A program made the translations under genes and the position numbers. Below are positions 28,174 through 37,830 of a DNA stretch of 54,816 bases, piece by piece. The stretch is from NCBI GenBank assembly GCA_024103005.1, contig JAGFJA010000045.1:1-54816 (forward strand). Reading direction: 5' to 3'. This stretch comes from Saprospiraceae bacterium. Its GTDB lineage: Bacteria > Bacteroidota > Bacteroidia > Chitinophagales > Saprospiraceae. Numbering within the stretch: the first letter of the stretch is position 1; each line of letters begins with the position of its first letter. The notes under the pieces were generated by a model. That model did not search any database and was not told the origin of the DNA. It worked only from the letters and a program-made list of their open reading frames with translations.

Positions 28174-28638
28174 CTATGGTTTCTTGACATACGGAATACT
28201 TTGTTCAATGCAATATTTTTCAAACATATTTTCCCTTTCAAGTATCTTTATTTTATAGCCCCAGATACTTTGCTGATTAAACTGAATAGTTACAATCCGC
28301 ATGATAAATAAATCGACGATAATTACATTGCGAATATTTTCAACGGTCATGAGGGAATGTTTGAAATAATTGGATATATAAATCTTTTCGGAATCGGCTT
28401 CCAACCGTCTGAATTTCAAAGCAAAGAACACATTTATAAGGGTGACAACAATCAGAAATAAAACGGCAATCACCTTACCCAACCCTGAAAAATAAACCTG
28501 CTCATCCATCAGCGGTCCTAAAAACACGCCCAATGTGATCAATCCCGATAAAACCCAGAAGAATACTGGCAAAAAAATGACAAGCATGAGGGTGGCATTG
28601 GAAGAATAACGCATCATATTTTCAACTTTTTCCTGCAA
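28174..28638 (-). CDS. Small membrane protein with PH-like C-terminus
   Basis: The 154 residues have two hydrophobic segments near the N-terminus (about 17-40 and 52-72). A soluble part follows (ADSEKIYISNYFKH, then VENIRNVIIV) that resembles bacterial PH-like membrane domains. It starts 11 nt after tatC on the same strand, so it is very probably co-transcribed and may relate to the membrane or to Tat export. No specific family can be named with confidence. Confidence 0.7.
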   Translation of the reverse strand: MQEKVENMMRYSSNATLMLVIFLPVFFWVLSGLITLGVFLGPLMDEQVYFSGLGKVIAVLFLIVVTLINVFFALKFRRLEADSEKIYISNYFKHSLMTVENIRNVIIVDLFIMRIVTIQFNQQSIWGYKIKILERENMFEKYCIEQSIPYVKKP

Positions 28639-28649
28639 ATCTGGTAAAA

Positions 28650-29537
28650 TTATTCAATCAACTTTTGTTTTTCAAGTATTGCCTTTTCTCTGGCTTCCAA
28701 TTCAGCTTCCTCCATCTTTCGTTGTTTTTCTATACCCTTATAGGCTCGCGCGCATACGGCAATACTCAATTCGTACAACACATATAAAGGTGTCGCCAAT
28801 ATCATCTGCGAGACAACATCAGGCGATGGTGTCAGAACTGCAGCCACTATCAAAATGATGATAATAGCATACCTCCTTCCCGTCCTAAGTATGCGGGGAG
28901 ACAATATCCCGGCTTTAGTAAGAAAGAATGAGACCACCGGCATCTCAAAAACAATGCCCACCGGCAGGGTAAACATGATCATGTAATTGATATAGGAATT
29001 AAGGGTAGGTGTCGCCAATGTATCCGCCAATTCATATCCTGCCAGGAACGACAAGGCAAAAGGTGCAATAAAATAATATCCAAATAATACACCTGCCAGA
29101 AACAAAACTGAGCATACCAGGACAATCCCGCGTGCCGATTTCCTTTCTTTCGGATATAAACCTGGTTTTACAAATCGCCAAAACTCCCAGAAAACATAGG
29201 GAAAGGCCACTATCAAACCCAAGATTAATGATACCGATAAGTGGGTGGTAAATTTTTCTGCCAGGTCCCTCGTAATCACATCGAAATGCGTCGGCTGGAT
29301 GCACATCATATCACCAAAGGAACAAAACAACCTGTAGGTAAAGAAATCAGGGTTCCGCGGCCCGAAAACAACTGTCTTGAAAATAAAATCCTTTTGAAAA
29401 AACAATACAACTGCCACAATGGCAATGCCTATGAATGATCTGATAATATGCCACCGCAAGGCTTCCAGATGCTCAAAGAATGTCATCTCCTTGTCATCTA
29501 CCCGAGGGTTATCTACATCTATCTGATCCAAAGGCAT
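28650..29537 (-). CDS. tatC: Sec-independent protein translocase subunit TatC
   Basis: The receptor subunit of twin-arginine transport, which exports folded proteins. The start of the family domain is FFEHLEALRWHIIRS. Six membrane helices are visible, with conserved FPYVFWEFWRFVKPGLYPKER in the first cytoplasmic loop, the Tat-signal binding area, and TPSPDVVSQMILATPLYVLYE at the end. The charged C-terminal tail, rich in Glu and Lys, makes the protein 295 residues long, somewhat above the usual 250. No tatA/B is adjacent. Confidence 0.95.
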   Translation of the reverse strand: MPLDQIDVDNPRVDDKEMTFFEHLEALRWHIIRSFIGIAIVAVVLFFQKDFIFKTVVFGPRNPDFFTYRLFCSFGDMMCIQPTHFDVITRDLAEKFTTHLSVSLILGLIVAFPYVFWEFWRFVKPGLYPKERKSARGIVLVCSVLFLAGVLFGYYFIAPFALSFLAGYELADTLATPTLNSYINYMIMFTLPVGIVFEMPVVSFFLTKAGILSPRILRTGRRYAIIIILIVAAVLTPSPDVVSQMILATPLYVLYELSIAVCARAYKGIEKQRKMEEAELEAREKAILEKQKLIE

Positions 29538-29562
29538 TGTACTGAAATTATTTTATAAATCG

Positions 29563-29570
29563 CAAAGGTA
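29563..29570 (-). promoter_or_regulatory. -7 promoter element for tatC
   Basis: TACCTTTG on the minus strand, 26 nt ahead of the tatC start codon, matches TAnnTTTG exactly. Confidence 0.5.
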
Positions 29571-30270
29571 AGTTATTGTTGTTTTGAAAAATGCACTTAT
29601 GGCTATTAATATTTCCTTAATAATGTCATTTTTCATATTCAAAATTTAAGTACTGCTTTTAAAATTCTTCGAATTACAAGTTTAGATATTGTTACTTTAT
29701 ATATATAAGTAGCTATTTTTATGATATTTACGCATAATAATTTTTCATTTCATTTCTAAACCTATTCAAAATAGTCACTTCACCGGAACTTTTAAATTTA
29801 TCACATTGCTCCAAAAGGGTTTAGACATACACAACACCTTTTAAGCAATTCATTGAAAACGGTACTCATTTCTTACTTAGATGATCAAATGACGAAATGG
29901 TTTCACTAACAATGTCCTTTTATAAAAAATAAAAACGAATCCCGGCTTCATGAAGTGTAAAAAAATTGCACCATTATACTATCACGGTGGAACGGCAAGC
30001 TGCTCCCGGTGAAAATCATCTTAAATCGGATTTTCTATTTGACAAATCAAATTGGATAACAATTTATTGCCATTAACTTTCTTCTTAATAAAAATAGAAA
30101 CTGTTTAGAATTCCTAACGCTACTTCGACAATTTCAATCCAATGAATTGAATTCCGCCCGAAACTCAATTTTTCAATTATTAAAAACACCTTCTTATTTT
30201 ACCTTGAAATAATCCCCTCGAGATATCTGATGCTGTCCAGCAGGCCGGAAATAATAATATAAAATTGTTT
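29571..30270. other. 700-bp intergenic region between tatC and pth
   Basis: AT-rich, with stops in every frame and no RNA gene recognised. Near 30205-30255 the minus strand holds a short stop-free stretch reading GLLDSIRYLEGIISR before a TAA. This could be the relic of a C-terminus, but it is too short to assign. Confidence 0.45.
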
Positions 30271-30915
30271 TTATTTTTTTGTAAAACGATTCATCGTTTC
30301 TGAAATGCCGATGGTACCAAAGGCAAAAACAGCTTTGCCTGTATGTTGAAGGATTTGAGGCAGTTTTTCCAGTTCATCTTTAGTCCATTTTCCCAAAACA
30401 TAGTCCACCTGACGACCTTTTGCAAAATCGGCACCGATTCCAACTCTGATACGTGCATAATTCTGATTGCCCAATATCTCATTGATATGCTTGAGCCCGT
30501 TGTGACCGCCGTCTGACCCACCCGGTCTGACACGCACACTCCCGAAAGGAATATTCAAATCGTCCGTTATTACCAGGATACGGTCCTGAGGAATTGACAA
30601 CTTATTCATCCAGTAACGGACTGCCTTTCCACTCAGATTCATGTATGTGGATGGCTTCAAAAGGTGGAACGCCCTGCCTTTGTGACGAATAACGGCAATG
30701 TCACCCAAGGTTTCATGCTTAAATGTAACCTCTGCTCCCTTAGCCATCAGATCAAGAACCTCAAACCCCACATTGTGACGGGTACCGTCGTAATCTGCAC
30801 CCATATTACCCAAACCTGCAACCAGATATTTCATTTCATCGTCTTTATCTTGCTTTCTTTTAAAAAAACTGAAAATCCCCATAATGGGCACAAAAATAGA
30901 ATCAATAGCCTTCAT
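30271..30915 (-). CDS. pth: Peptidyl-tRNA hydrolase
   Basis: Releases peptidyl-tRNAs that drop off ribosomes. Core motifs are YLVAGLGNMGADYDGTRHNVGF (Asn and catalytic His), KPSTYMNLSGKAVR, DDLNIPFGSVRVRPGGSDGGHNGLKHI and RVGIG. There are 27 extra residues before the usual MKYLV start, containing GIFSFFKRKQDKDDE; Bacteroidota homologues often have such a hydrophobic-basic lead. A start at the internal ATG 33 nt inside, or at MKYLV itself, is possible. Confidence 0.94.
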   Translation of the reverse strand: MKAIDSIFVPIMGIFSFFKRKQDKDDEMKYLVAGLGNMGADYDGTRHNVGFEVLDLMAKGAEVTFKHETLGDIAVIRHKGRAFHLLKPSTYMNLSGKAVRYWMNKLSIPQDRILVITDDLNIPFGSVRVRPGGSDGGHNGLKHINEILGNQNYARIRVGIGADFAKGRQVDYVLGKWTKDELEKLPQILQHTGKAVFAFGTIGISETMNRFTKK

Positions 30916-31118
30916 TTTATAGATAAGAATATATGTTTTTTCTCATTTCCAAAATTCTTGTTTTATGTTTGCAGTGATTTTCGCACGACAAATAGCGATT
31001 CATCTATTACATATAGAGATTTAATTTATTTATAAAATATTGTTATTTAACTGTATGTGATAAAATTAAAGCATCCTGAAAATGGAGCTGAATTAATTAT
31101 AACAATGACACAAGAATT

Positions 31119-33728
31119 ATGGGTCAAAAATTATTAATCGTAGAGTCACCGGCAAAGGCAAAAACGATAGAAAAATTTCTGGGAAAAGATTTCATTGTCC
31201 GGTCAAGTTTCGGTCATGTCCGTGACTTGGAGAAAGGCAATCAAGCGATTGACGTTGAAAATGACTTCAAGCCACGATATGTCATCACTCCGGACAAGGT
31301 CAAGGTTGTTCGTGATTTAAAAGATATCAGCAAGAAAGCAGCTGAAGTCTGGCTCGCAACGGATGAGGACCGCGAAGGAGAGGCTATCAGCTGGCACCTT
31401 TGTGAAGTGTTGGGACTGGATCCCCGTACGACCAATCGGATTGTTTTCAGGGAGATCACCAAATCTGCTATTCAAAAAGCTGTCGCCAGTCCACGAAAAT
31501 TAGACATCGATCTTGTCAATGCACAGCAGGCAAGACGTATTTTGGATCGTCTGGTCGGATTTGAATTGTCTGAAGTTCTATGGCGTAAAATAAAAGCCTC
31601 CCTTTCAGCTGGAAGAGTTCAGTCGGTCGCTGTGCGCTTAGTCGTAGATAAAGAAAGGGAAATCAACAACTTTGAAATAGAGACTTTTTTCAAAGTTAAG
31701 GCGGTATTCCCCATCACTACTGATCAGGAGAAAACAGTCAATCTCATCGCAGAATCTGACCAACGATTCAAATATGAAAAGGATGCTAAAGACTTCCTAG
31801 AAAAATGTGTGGGTACCAGCTATCAGGTCGCTGACATCACCGTCAAGCCGGGAAGCCGTAAACCCGCCCCGCCATTTACGACCTCAACCCTCCAGCAGGA
31901 AGCCAGCCGTAAGTTGGGATTTTCCGTAAAGCGCACCATGATTGCCGCTCAGAGACTTTATGAAGCCGGCTTGATAACTTATATGCGTACGGATTCAACA
32001 AATTTGAGTGAAACAGCCCTTACAGAAATTGCTGAGAATATTACGACTCAGTTTGGAGCCAATTATCTGCAGACCCGGCGGTACAAAACCAAAAATCAAT
32101 CGGCTCAGGAGGCTCACGAAGCGATCAGACCGTCTTATATTATCAATAAAACTGTTCATGTAGGTGACAAGGATCAGGAAAGATTGTACGAACTGATCTG
32201 GAAGCGGACGATAGCCTCTCAGATGGCAAATGCCGTACTTGAGAAAACTGAAGTGGATATAGCCATCGCTGCCCATCCAGGACATTTGTTGAAGGCGGCC
32301 GGAGAAATCGTAAAATTTGACGGTTTCCTTCGGGTTTATTTTGAATCTGTAGATGACGAAGAAGATGATACCTTAAACACCTTACTCCCACCCGTCAAAA
32401 AAGGTCAGCAGCTGACTCTGGATGAGATGACTGCTACTCAACGATTTACCAAGCCGCCTGCGAGATATACGGAAGCAAGCCTTGTGAAAAAAATGGAAGA
32501 ACTCGGTATCGGCCGACCTTCTACCTATGCGCCTACCATATCTAAAATTATGGAAGAAAACAGGGGCTATGTCGTCAAAGTAACGAGAGAAGGCTATCAA
32601 CGAGATTTTCAGGTTTTGAGACTAAAAGCAGATAAAATCACATCTGCCATGCAGTCTGAAACAGCCGGAAGCGCCAAAAATCAACTCTTCCCGACGGATA
32701 TGGGTATGCTGGTCACTGATTTTCTCCTGGAGCATTTTAAGCAAATTATGGATTATCATTTTACCGCAGAAATAGAAAAGGAATTTGACGAAATAGCAGA
32801 AGGCAGCATGGAATGGGTCAATATGCTAAAATCCTTCTATTTCCCCTTTCATCAGACAGTCGAACAGACAAAAGATTCTGCCGCAAGAGCTACAGGCGAG
32901 CGTATCCTCGGAACAGATCCAATCTCAGGCAGGTCTGTCCTGGTTAGACTGAGCCGATTTGGCAAGCCCATCGTTCAGATAGGAAAAAGTGAGGAACTGG
33001 CAGATGACGAAAAACCTCAGTATGCCAATTTAAGGCCTGGCCAGTCGCTTGAAACCATCGAGCTGGATGAGGCTATGACGCTCTTTACCCTTCCGAAAGA
33101 TCTGGGAGAATACGAGGGCGAAACCATTAGCGTGAACATCGGCCGGTTTGGTCCTTATATCAAAATAGGAGATCAGTTTGTAAGCATTCCAAAGGGAGAA
33201 GACCCATTTACCGTAACATTAGACAGAGCCATTGAAATCATCCGTCAAAAGCATGCCGCCGATGCGCCGATAGGGATGTATCAGGAGAAACCCGTTACCC
33301 GGGGGTCAGGCAGATTCGGACCATTTATCAAATGGAATGACTTGTATATCAACATCCCCAGAAGATACAATCCGGCCTCGCTGTCACAATCTGACATCAA
33401 CGAGCTTATCGAAGCCAAAATCGACAAGGAAGCCAACAGATACATCCGACAGTGGGAGTCTGAAAAAATAGCCATCGAAAACGGACGTTGGGGACCATTC
33501 ATCCGCTTTGGGAAGAAAATGCTCAAATTGGGTAAAAATAAGGAAGGGTCAAACTATACTCCTGAGCAATTGGCATCTATTTCATTGGAAGAGGTACAGG
33601 CTATCATTGAAACACAGGAACCCGGAGCATTTGACAAAAAGAAAAAGACAGAAACCAAAGCAAAGTCAATTACTGCGAAGGCAAAGAAACCTGCCGTAAA
33701 ATCAAAAGCTTCAGGCAAAAAGAAATAA
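31119..33728 (+). CDS. topA: DNA topoisomerase I
   Basis: A type IA enzyme that relaxes negative supercoils. The Toprim domain begins LLIVESPAKAKTIEKFLG and carries ATDEDREGEAISWH. The catalytic Tyr288 is in TYMRTDSTNLS. Typical SAGRVQSVAVRLV and RPSTYAPTISKI motifs follow. The C-terminal third contains repeated single-strand-binding modules with GRFGP or GRWGP (four copies) in place of zinc fingers, and ends in a Lys/Ala-rich tail. The 869 residues fit Bacteroidota TopA. The nucleotidyltransferase gene follows after 4 nt. Confidence 0.97.
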   Translation: MGQKLLIVESPAKAKTIEKFLGKDFIVRSSFGHVRDLEKGNQAIDVENDFKPRYVITPDKVKVVRDLKDISKKAAEVWLATDEDREGEAISWHLCEVLGLDPRTTNRIVFREITKSAIQKAVASPRKLDIDLVNAQQARRILDRLVGFELSEVLWRKIKASLSAGRVQSVAVRLVVDKEREINNFEIETFFKVKAVFPITTDQEKTVNLIAESDQRFKYEKDAKDFLEKCVGTSYQVADITVKPGSRKPAPPFTTSTLQQEASRKLGFSVKRTMIAAQRLYEAGLITYMRTDSTNLSETALTEIAENITTQFGANYLQTRRYKTKNQSAQEAHEAIRPSYIINKTVHVGDKDQERLYELIWKRTIASQMANAVLEKTEVDIAIAAHPGHLLKAAGEIVKFDGFLRVYFESVDDEEDDTLNTLLPPVKKGQQLTLDEMTATQRFTKPPARYTEASLVKKMEELGIGRPSTYAPTISKIMEENRGYVVKVTREGYQRDFQVLRLKADKITSAMQSETAGSAKNQLFPTDMGMLVTDFLLEHFKQIMDYHFTAEIEKEFDEIAEGSMEWVNMLKSFYFPFHQTVEQTKDSAARATGERILGTDPISGRSVLVRLSRFGKPIVQIGKSEELADDEKPQYANLRPGQSLETIELDEAMTLFTLPKDLGEYEGETISVNIGRFGPYIKIGDQFVSIPKGEDPFTVTLDRAIEIIRQKHAADAPIGMYQEKPVTRGSGRFGPFIKWNDLYINIPRRYNPASLSQSDINELIEAKIDKEANRYIRQWESEKIAIENGRWGPFIRFGKKMLKLGKNKEGSNYTPEQLASISLEEVQAIIETQEPGAFDKKKKTETKAKSITAKAKKPAVKSKASGKKK

Positions 33729-33732
33729 TCAG

Positions 33733-34470
33733 ATGCAGGCCATTATCCTCGCCGCCGGTCTAGGAACCCGCTTGAAGCCCCTGACAGATACAATGCCTAA
33801 GGCAATGGCAAAGTGTGCAGGGAAACCCTTGATAGACCATGCCATTGACTATCTTATAAGTCAGGGAGCAGACCACATCATAGTTAATGTTCATCACTTC
33901 GGCAAGCTGTTGAGGGATTATTTATTGAAAAATAACTATCCCGTCCACATCGAAGTTTCAGATGAAACAACGGAACTAAAAGATACGGGTGGCGCGCTGG
34001 TGCATGCACTTCCTCTGATGAAGGACGAATCGGATATCCTCATCTTCAATACGGACATTCTGACTGATCTAAACCTGAAGGACCTGTATAGGATTCACCA
34101 AAATTCACAAAATGATGCCACCCTCATCGTCCAGGACAGAGAAAGCAGCCGAAAGCTTGCATTTTCGGAAAATGGTCTCCTCTCCGGCTGGATCAATCAA
34201 AACACAGGAGAAAGAAAAGCAGATGACGGTCCTGACAAGAAATTGCTTGCCTTCAGTGGTATTCACCTCCTCAATTTAAAATTGATACGTGCCTTTCAGA
34301 AAACCTATGGTAGCCGCCCATTTTCTATCATCAGTGCATATCTGGAAGTAATGCATGCATTCAAAATAGGCTATCTCAAAGCACCAAAGGATATAATGTG
34401 GCTCGAAACAGGTAATCCGCAAAGGCTGGAGAACGCAGGTAAATTTATGAAGAATAGAAATTTGAAATAA
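33733..34470 (+). CDS. Sugar-phosphate nucleotidyltransferase (MurU-like)
   Basis: A 245-residue NTP-transferase with the signature AAGLGTRLKPLTDTMPKAM, then KPLIDHAIDYL, NVHHFGKLL and TGGALVHALPL. The pattern resembles MurU or HddC, which load UMP or GDP onto sugar 1-phosphates such as MurNAc-1-P in peptidoglycan recycling. The matching kinase (AmgK type) is not adjacent, so the substrate remains open. It is co-directional with topA at 4 nt and probably co-transcribed. Confidence 0.85.
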   Translation: MQAIILAAGLGTRLKPLTDTMPKAMAKCAGKPLIDHAIDYLISQGADHIIVNVHHFGKLLRDYLLKNNYPVHIEVSDETTELKDTGGALVHALPLMKDESDILIFNTDILTDLNLKDLYRIHQNSQNDATLIVQDRESSRKLAFSENGLLSGWINQNTGERKADDGPDKKLLAFSGIHLLNLKLIRAFQKTYGSRPFSIISAYLEVMHAFKIGYLKAPKDIMWLETGNPQRLENAGKFMKNRNLK

Positions 34471-34494
34471 ACATTTAAAAAATTTCGCCAATTT

Positions 34495-34647
34495 TTAAGC
34501 TTCATATTGACTTTCTTTGTCGATGTCAATTTTCTTGTACTTTATTTTGCGGCGTTTATCCTCATGCACCTGTACCGCCCTTTTCAAGCTGCCGTCGTGG
34601 GGATTATACAGACGGGAACGATGTTTTTTCAGTTTCTTTTTCTTCAT
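34495..34647 (-). CDS. Small basic 50-aa protein, unknown, downstream of uvrA
   Basis: An intact ATG-to-TAA frame of 50 codons starts 10 nt after the uvrA stop on the same strand. The product begins MKKKKLKKHRSRLYNPHDGS and ends DIDKESQYEA. About a third of its residues are Lys or Arg, so it is highly basic, with an acidic C-terminal end and no signal peptide or membrane helix. Codon choice resembles real genes in the window (mixed CGC, CGT, CTG, GGC, GTG), unlike the AT-rich spacer around it. The composition suggests nucleic-acid or ribosome binding, which is an inference. No family is recognised. Confidence 0.7.
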   Translation of the reverse strand: MKKKKLKKHRSRLYNPHDGSLKRAVQVHEDKRRKIKYKKIDIDKESQYEA

Positions 34648-34657
34648 TTCCGTATAT

Positions 34658-37507
34658 TCAATGCCTTCCGAACAAGTATTCTGCTGTATGACTGGAAGTC
34701 ACGGATGTCAATCCTTCAGGCGGCCCTTGAAACAGAATCTTTCCACCGCCTTTACCTCCTTCAGGACCAATATCTATGAGGTAGTCACAGTTTTTCAGTA
34801 CGTCCATATTGTGTTCAATAATAATAACTGAATTTCCTTTATCGATAAGCTTGTTTAGTGCAATAATCAGTTTGCGTACATCTTCAAAATGCAGACCGGT
34901 AGTGGGCTCATCGAAAATAAACAAAGTATGGGGTACCCTATTTTCTTTAGTCAGGAAACTTGCAAGTTTGACCCTTTGCGCTTCACCACCTGAAAGGCTG
35001 GAAGAAGATTGCCCGAGTTTAACATAGCCTAAACCGATATCCAGCAAGGGCTGAATCCTGTTGATAATTTCCGGTTGATCGGCAAAGAATTCAACTGCTT
35101 CACGGATATCCATTTCCAAAACTTCGTAAATATTTTTTTCTTTATAGGTAATGTCGAGCACTTCGTTTTTAAATCTTTTGCCTTTACAGTCTTCACACAC
35201 AAGGGTCACATCTGCAAGAAACTGCATATCGACCACTTTAAAACCGTCGCCATTACAGGTAGGACACCTTCCTCCATCGACATTAAAAGAAAAGAATCCC
35301 GGTTTGAATCCCCTCAATTTTGAAAGGGGTTGGGCTGCAAATAAGTCTCTGATGTAATCATAAGCCTTGACATAAGTGACCGGATTGGAGCGTGAAGACT
35401 TACCGATGGGCTGCTGGTCTATCATCTCTACCCGGTCAATAGTCAGGATATCTCCGTAAAGCCGCCTAATGTGGGCACCTGAACGCTCTTTAGCTTGATA
35501 TTGTACTGCATGGTCAATGACCGGATATAAAACCTGGCGTATCAACGAGCTCTTTCCGCTTCCACTGACGCCTGAGATGCCTACCATGCAATGAAGCGGA
35601 ATGGTTACATCCACATTGTGCAAATTGTGTATAGACACCCCATCCATGATGAGCTTATTCCGGCTGATCCGTCGTTGTGCGGGCACGTCAATCCTGGTTC
35701 TTCCGGTCAAGTAATCTAATGTCAGACTGTCAGAAACGGGGCTTGAATTTATTTCAGAATAATTGCCGGTAAATACAACCTCCCCACCGAAAATTCCCGC
35801 CTCAGGTCCCATATCCACCAGATAATCTGCACTTCGGATGACCTCTTCTTCATGTTCGACGACGATAACGGTATTGCCCAAATCACGTAATTTTTTTAAG
35901 GCTTTGACAAGATTTCTGGTATCTCTCGGGTGAAGTCCGACAGAGGGCTCATCAAGCAAATACATGGATCCTGTCAGATTGCTTCCTAATAATCTGGTTA
36001 AGTGAATGCGCTGTGTTTCGCCGCCGCTCAGGGTGGAGGCGCCTCTCAGCAGTGTGAGATAGCCCAGTCCGATATCCACCATAGTGGCAAGCCTCGATTT
36101 GATTTCTGCCAAAATCCTTTCAGCAATTTTCTGATCCTGGTCCGATAATTCAAGGTGTTCAAAAAAATCTTTTAGATCCTCAATATCCATATTACCCAGG
36201 TCTGAGATATCTTTTCCGGCGACCTTAACATAAAGAACTTCTTTCCTTAGTCGTTTACCCTTACAGGTAGGGCACACCGTCTTACCCCTATATCTGGAAA
36301 GGGCTACTCTATCCTGGATCTTATAACTTGTAGCCTGTAGCTCCTTAAAGAAATGATCAATGCCCTTGAACTGATCGTCACCTTCCCACAAGAGCTCTGT
36401 TTCTCTTTCTGTCAGGTCAATGTAAGGTGTATGAATACGCAGATTGAGCCTTTCCGCATTGCGGATCATGCCGGTATAATAAGGATTACCACGCTCACCA
36501 AACCAGGGTGCTATAGCATGTTCATATAGTGTTTTGTGCTTATCGGGGATGACTTTGTCCGGATCAATGCCGATCGCCATACCATAGCCCTCACAGGCAG
36601 GACATGCTCCGATAGAACTGTTAAAATTGAATAGGGCAATGGACGGTTCTTCATATTCAATACCATCTTCCTCAAATCGGGTACTGAATTCGAGGATGGA
36701 ACCGTCTTCAGACAGAATATTGCAATAACCCAGGCTCTCGGCAAATGCCGTCTGCACTGAATCTGCAATTCGCTTATTGTTTTCTACATCATTCTTTTTA
36801 ACTGCCACACGATCTACGACTATGTATGACCATGTTTCGGTTTTTTGAGGTTTATATTTCTTTGAATTTAAGGCTTCCAAAAGGTCATCAATCCTGCTCA
36901 TCAATCCATCCATGTAAACCCGGTTATAACCTTTTTGGACAAATCTTTGTAAAACGGAGGAGAGGTTTTCTTTTGCCTGATCAATTTTAAATGGGCTCAG
37001 GATAGAATATCTGCTGCCTTCTTCCCTGCTATTTAAAAAATCTACAACATCTGTGATACTGTCTTTCCTTATCTCTTTACCGGTAACAGGAGAGATGGTT
37101 TTGCCGATTCGGGCGTATAACAACCGAAGGAAGTCAAAAATTTCCGTCAAAGATCCAACCGTACTACGGGCATTGGCGCTGCTAACTTTTTGGTTGATGG
37201 CAATGGCCGGAGTGATACCCTTGATATAATCCACATCAGGTTTTTTAATGCGCGTCATAAACTGTCGTGCATAGCTCGAAAGGCTCTCGACATAGCGCCT
37301 TTGGCCTTCAGCGTACAAGGTATCCATTGTGATGGAAGATTTACCGCTTCCGGAAACTCCTGTCACGACGATGAGTTTATTTTTTGGAATCGTCAGATCG
37401 ATATTTTTCAGATTATTTGTCCGGGCTCCCTTAATGACAATATTAGCCTTATCATAGAGAGCCAAGACATCAGATTCGTCTGAATTCAGTGATTTAGTTT
37501 TAGGCAT
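34658..37507 (-). CDS. uvrA: UvrABC system protein A
   Basis: The damage-scanning ATPase of nucleotide excision repair. Two ABC modules are present: Walker A VTGVSGSGKSS near residues 48-58 and GISGVSGSGKSS in the second half, with signatures LSGGETQRIHL and LSGGEAQRVKL. Zinc-binding motifs CPTCKGKR and CPTCNGDGF are in place. The 949 residues are normal. It is transcribed from a -7 box 40 nt upstream, and the 50-aa gene follows directly. Confidence 0.98.
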   Translation of the reverse strand: MPKTKSLNSDESDVLALYDKANIVIKGARTNNLKNIDLTIPKNKLIVVTGVSGSGKSSITMDTLYAEGQRRYVESLSSYARQFMTRIKKPDVDYIKGITPAIAINQKVSSANARSTVGSLTEIFDFLRLLYARIGKTISPVTGKEIRKDSITDVVDFLNSREEGSRYSILSPFKIDQAKENLSSVLQRFVQKGYNRVYMDGLMSRIDDLLEALNSKKYKPQKTETWSYIVVDRVAVKKNDVENNKRIADSVQTAFAESLGYCNILSEDGSILEFSTRFEEDGIEYEEPSIALFNFNSSIGACPACEGYGMAIGIDPDKVIPDKHKTLYEHAIAPWFGERGNPYYTGMIRNAERLNLRIHTPYIDLTERETELLWEGDDQFKGIDHFFKELQATSYKIQDRVALSRYRGKTVCPTCKGKRLRKEVLYVKVAGKDISDLGNMDIEDLKDFFEHLELSDQDQKIAERILAEIKSRLATMVDIGLGYLTLLRGASTLSGGETQRIHLTRLLGSNLTGSMYLLDEPSVGLHPRDTRNLVKALKKLRDLGNTVIVVEHEEEVIRSADYLVDMGPEAGIFGGEVVFTGNYSEINSSPVSDSLTLDYLTGRTRIDVPAQRRISRNKLIMDGVSIHNLHNVDVTIPLHCMVGISGVSGSGKSSLIRQVLYPVIDHAVQYQAKERSGAHIRRLYGDILTIDRVEMIDQQPIGKSSRSNPVTYVKAYDYIRDLFAAQPLSKLRGFKPGFFSFNVDGGRCPTCNGDGFKVVDMQFLADVTLVCEDCKGKRFKNEVLDITYKEKNIYEVLEMDIREAVEFFADQPEIINRIQPLLDIGLGYVKLGQSSSSLSGGEAQRVKLASFLTKENRVPHTLFIFDEPTTGLHFEDVRKLIIALNKLIDKGNSVIIIEHNMDVLKNCDYLIDIGPEGGKGGGKILFQGPPEGLTSVTSSHTAEYLFGRH

Positions 37508-37547
37508 AAAAATATTCCTTCTTCCTTTTGTGCATTATAAAAAGCTA

Positions 37548-37555
37548 CAAAGTTA
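37548..37555 (-). promoter_or_regulatory. -7 promoter element for uvrA
   Basis: TAACTTTG on the minus strand fits TAnnTTTG, about 40 nt ahead of the start codon. Confidence 0.45.
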
Positions 37556-37579
37556 CTAAATTGGTTTTAATCAAAAAGT

Positions 37580-37771
37580 ATCTATCAAATGGCGATTCCG
37601 ATGGAGCTTTGAGTATTCTGATTTTTTATAAGCATAAATTCAGCGTCATTATCAGCGTTATTCGTAGCAATTCCCTCTCAATGCAATATCTCAAAAAGTG
37701 CTGTAAGCAAGACCGCTTGGTAGAATGATGAATAGGGACCGGAAATCAAGTTCCGCAGGTGCGACCTTATA
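37580..37771. repeat. 190-bp intergenic repeat, copy A
   Basis: Nearly identical to the segment at 37831-38021, differing at scattered positions and one base of length. Contents in order: a module with the small inverted repeat CTCC-GAT-GGAG or its variant, a central part ending in AGCGTTATTC and CTCAATG, then GACCGCTTGGTAGAATGATG and a GGAA-loop-TTCC hairpin. It holds no credible reading frame. Such elements are dispersed in some Bacteroidota genomes; the copy number elsewhere cannot be seen here. Confidence 0.85.
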
Positions 37772-37830
37772 ATTAATATTTGTTTTAAATGGTCGTCCCT
37801 ATGGGACTTGAATATTCTTCATTCAAACAC

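Noticed and set aside
37528-37728. 66-codon frame within the 190-bp repeat
   Set aside because: It is broken in the second repeat copy by a one-base length difference and has no coding signature.
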